From assembly GCA_013215655.1 (NCBI GenBank), contig JABSOX010000010.1, positions 165,789-229,788 on the forward strand: a stretch of DNA of 64,000 bases, written 5' to 3'. Origin of the DNA: Colwellia sp. Its GTDB lineage: Bacteria; Pseudomonadota; Gammaproteobacteria; Enterobacterales; Alteromonadaceae. Made by a program: the position numbers and the translations under genes. The notes beneath the pieces were generated by a model that saw only the letters and a list, made by a program, of their open reading frames with translations, had not been told where the DNA came from and did no database searches. Shown one piece after another: positions 62,489 to 64,000 of the stretch; position 1 is the first letter of the stretch, and the number at the start of each line of letters is the position of its first letter.

Positions 62489-64000
62489 TTATTTTTCATG
62501 CCAAGGAGTTAAAGGAATATTGATTTCACTATCGTTAAACCACTTCAAGATTAATGGCTCTCCAGCGTCAGCAATAGTTTCTGAACTTACATCCTTACCT
62601 GAACCCATATTCACTTGCGCATCTACGTTTTTGTTTACATTTAGGACAATAGCTAGACGACTGCCTTTCTTAATCAATTTTGCTGTCATACGGGCATTAA
62701 CAATAGGTACTATAGTTTTTTTGTTGGGTGTTAATAGCTGGCGTTTGCTCATATCATCGGCATAACTTGCTCTGCTGCGATAGTTGTTTAAATGAAAAGT
62801 ATTACCGTCCTCATCAATTTCATAAAAATTATAACCAATATCAACATCCTTTTTATTGACTGCAATTGAAAAATGGCCAGTAATAGCTCCTGCTAGTGCA
62901 TGATCGACCTTAAATTTAGGAGTCATATAAACTAGACCATTGGGTTCATTAAACTGTTTTTGTATAACTGGCCATGGCGCTACGTTATGTTGTGTACTTC
63001 TATCAGACATATCAACGGTTTGTTGAACAAAATCGAGTTCTGTTGGTTGGTTTTTTGATAGCTCAAATTGACTGTCCTCATTCGTCTTAGTATTTAGATA
63101 GTAAACTTCTGCTCCACTGTTCATGGTTTCAAAAGAAGCTCGATGTTGCCAAGTATTGCTGCCCATTAATTGATAATTCACTTTATCTTTTAACAATACT
63201 GGTTTTGGTGCATTGAAAAGTACATGGTTAAACCATTCAAAGACAATTTCTTCGGTATTTTTTTCTAGTGCAACATCATCGAGCTGATAGTTACTATAGT
63301 GTGAACGAGGTGTGTGTTGAGCAGTTATATGATCATATGGACCAATTAGCAAAGTATGGTCGGCATTTTTATTGTATTTATAGTGACGTGTTAAGTAATC
63401 AATAGCCGAGATCTGACCACCATCAAAATAGCCAGTAATACTTAGCACGGGAATATTTATTCCTGCGTAATCTTGTTGATACGGCAGCATGGCTTGGTAG
63501 TATTCATCGAAGTTTGGATGCTTCAACCATTTTTGAAACCATGGGTTTGGTGTGCCTTCAATTTGATCTATCTCTTTAAATGCTCGTCCGCTTTCAAATA
63601 ATTTTTTGCTGACTTGCTCCCAATAAACGTTGTCAGCATATACTGAATTATCCATCGTTTTGTTATTGGTAACATGGAATGCCCACTGATAGTTTCCAGT
63701 TAAAAAAATATTATTTTCAATCGGTAAACCTGTCATCGGGTTATGCGCCGCCGAAGGGGCAATGGCTTTTAATGCTGGGTGCATGTATTTTGTTGCAGCC
63801 CATTGAGTAAAACCATTGTAACTACCACCGTGCATTACCACTTGGCCATCACTCCATGGTTGCTTGCTGATCCATTCAATAACACTGGTTGCATCTTTAC
63901 CTTCATATTCATTGGGTACTATTTTATCCGGACTTAAACGTTTTCCTCTAGTATTTGCGACAACACCAACATAACCGTGTGCAGCAGCATGCATAGCACT
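62489..64000 (-). CDS. CocE/NonD-family hydrolase (partial)
   Basis: At least 503 C-terminal residues are present; the frame is open at the window edge. It has VVMHGGSYNGFTQWAAT with the nucleophile Ser, typical of CocE/X-Pro dipeptidyl-peptidase (S15) hydrolases, IGPYDH with the acid/His region and a C-terminal jelly-roll beta domain (LAIVLNVNKNVDAQVN). The family hydrolyses esters, cephalosporins or peptides. Substrate unknown. Confidence 0.88.
   Translation of the reverse strand, partial: SAMHAAAHGYVGVVANTRGKRLSPDKIVPNEYEGKDATSVIEWISKQPWSDGQVVMHGGSYNGFTQWAATKYMHPALKAIAPSAAHNPMTGLPIENNIFLTGNYQWAFHVTNNKTMDNSVYADNVYWEQVSKKLFESGRAFKEIDQIEGTPNPWFQKWLKHPNFDEYYQAMLPYQQDYAGINIPVLSITGYFDGGQISAIDYLTRHYKYNKNADHTLLIGPYDHITAQHTPRSHYSNYQLDDVALEKNTEEIVFEWFNHVLFNAPKPVLLKDKVNYQLMGSNTWQHRASFETMNSGAEVYYLNTKTNEDSQFELSKNQPTELDFVQQTVDMSDRSTQHNVAPWPVIQKQFNEPNGLVYMTPKFKVDHALAGAITGHFSIAVNKKDVDIGYNFYEIDEDGNTFHLNNYRSRASYADDMSKRQLLTPNKKTIVPIVNARMTAKLIKKGSRLAIVLNVNKNVDAQVNMGSGKDVSSETIADAGEPLILKWFNDSEINIPLTPWHEK

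Noticed and set aside
62376..62765. Plus-strand 129-codon frame.
   Set aside because: It is antisense to the partial CocE-type hydrolase, which has clear family motifs.

Overview
The window is a 64 kb piece of an AT-rich gammaproteobacterial chromosome. Gene content points to a marine Alteromonadales bacterium, most likely Colwellia-like: a large TonB-dependent receptor with the typical N-terminus of that group, SthA, FabR next to a three-histidine-box fatty acid desaturase, a TorF-type porin, a PEP-CTERM protein, a DUF5610 protein and abundant short intergenic repeats. The genus is inferred; no rRNA or marker gene settles it.

Layout. 1-15,500: tail of a sigma-54-type response regulator with its histidine kinase, a LETM1-like protein, a TonB-dependent receptor, a LysR/EamA divergent pair, an ATP-grasp enzyme, a MITE-like repeat, a predicted small RNA (copy A), ilvE with a divergent Lrp-type regulator, and an SDR oxidoreductase divergent from a TetR regulator plus DOPA-dioxygenase-like protein, with two palindromic operators between them. 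15,527-30,779: an integrated genomic island, bounded by a 39-bp exact direct repeat, with every gene on the minus strand. 30,780-64,000: core chromosome again, with hemE, a SixA-like phosphatase, sthA, desaturase/fabR, trmA, a cystathionine lyase-like gene with an AraC regulator, a porin, a chemoreceptor, rpe-trpS, a periplasmic protease with an FHA membrane protein, an OXA-type beta-lactamase, a MerR-controlled mer-like operon without merA, and several hydrolases.

The island. A P4-type tyrosine integrase lies at the right end, next to the attachment repeat. The repeat overlaps the terminator of a second predicted small RNA (copy B, upstream of hemE), so the element appears to have inserted into the 3' end of a small RNA gene. 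Inward follow two proteins with HEPN-like Rx4H motifs (one preceded by an unusual tRNA-like structure), an uncharacterised gene, 20-bp iteron-like repeats, an AlpA-like DNA-binding protein, a small protein and an HUH replication endonuclease. This is the plan of a replicating satellite-type element. The left half is cargo: a three-gene operon ending in a HamA-like nuclease and a HamB-like helicase (Hachiman/AbpAB type), then three genes (HEPN-like, caspase-like protease, membrane-anchored thioredoxin) that end in or are separated by integron attC-like sites, although no integron integrase is visible.

The best candidates for something new are: (i) the paired small RNA genes, one used as an island attachment site; (ii) the extra first gene of the Hachiman-like operon; (iii) the HEPN/caspase/thioredoxin cassettes as a possible abortive-infection module; and (iv) the tRNA-like RNA in front of a HEPN-like gene. 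All assignments come from reading motifs and sequence by eye; no database search was possible.
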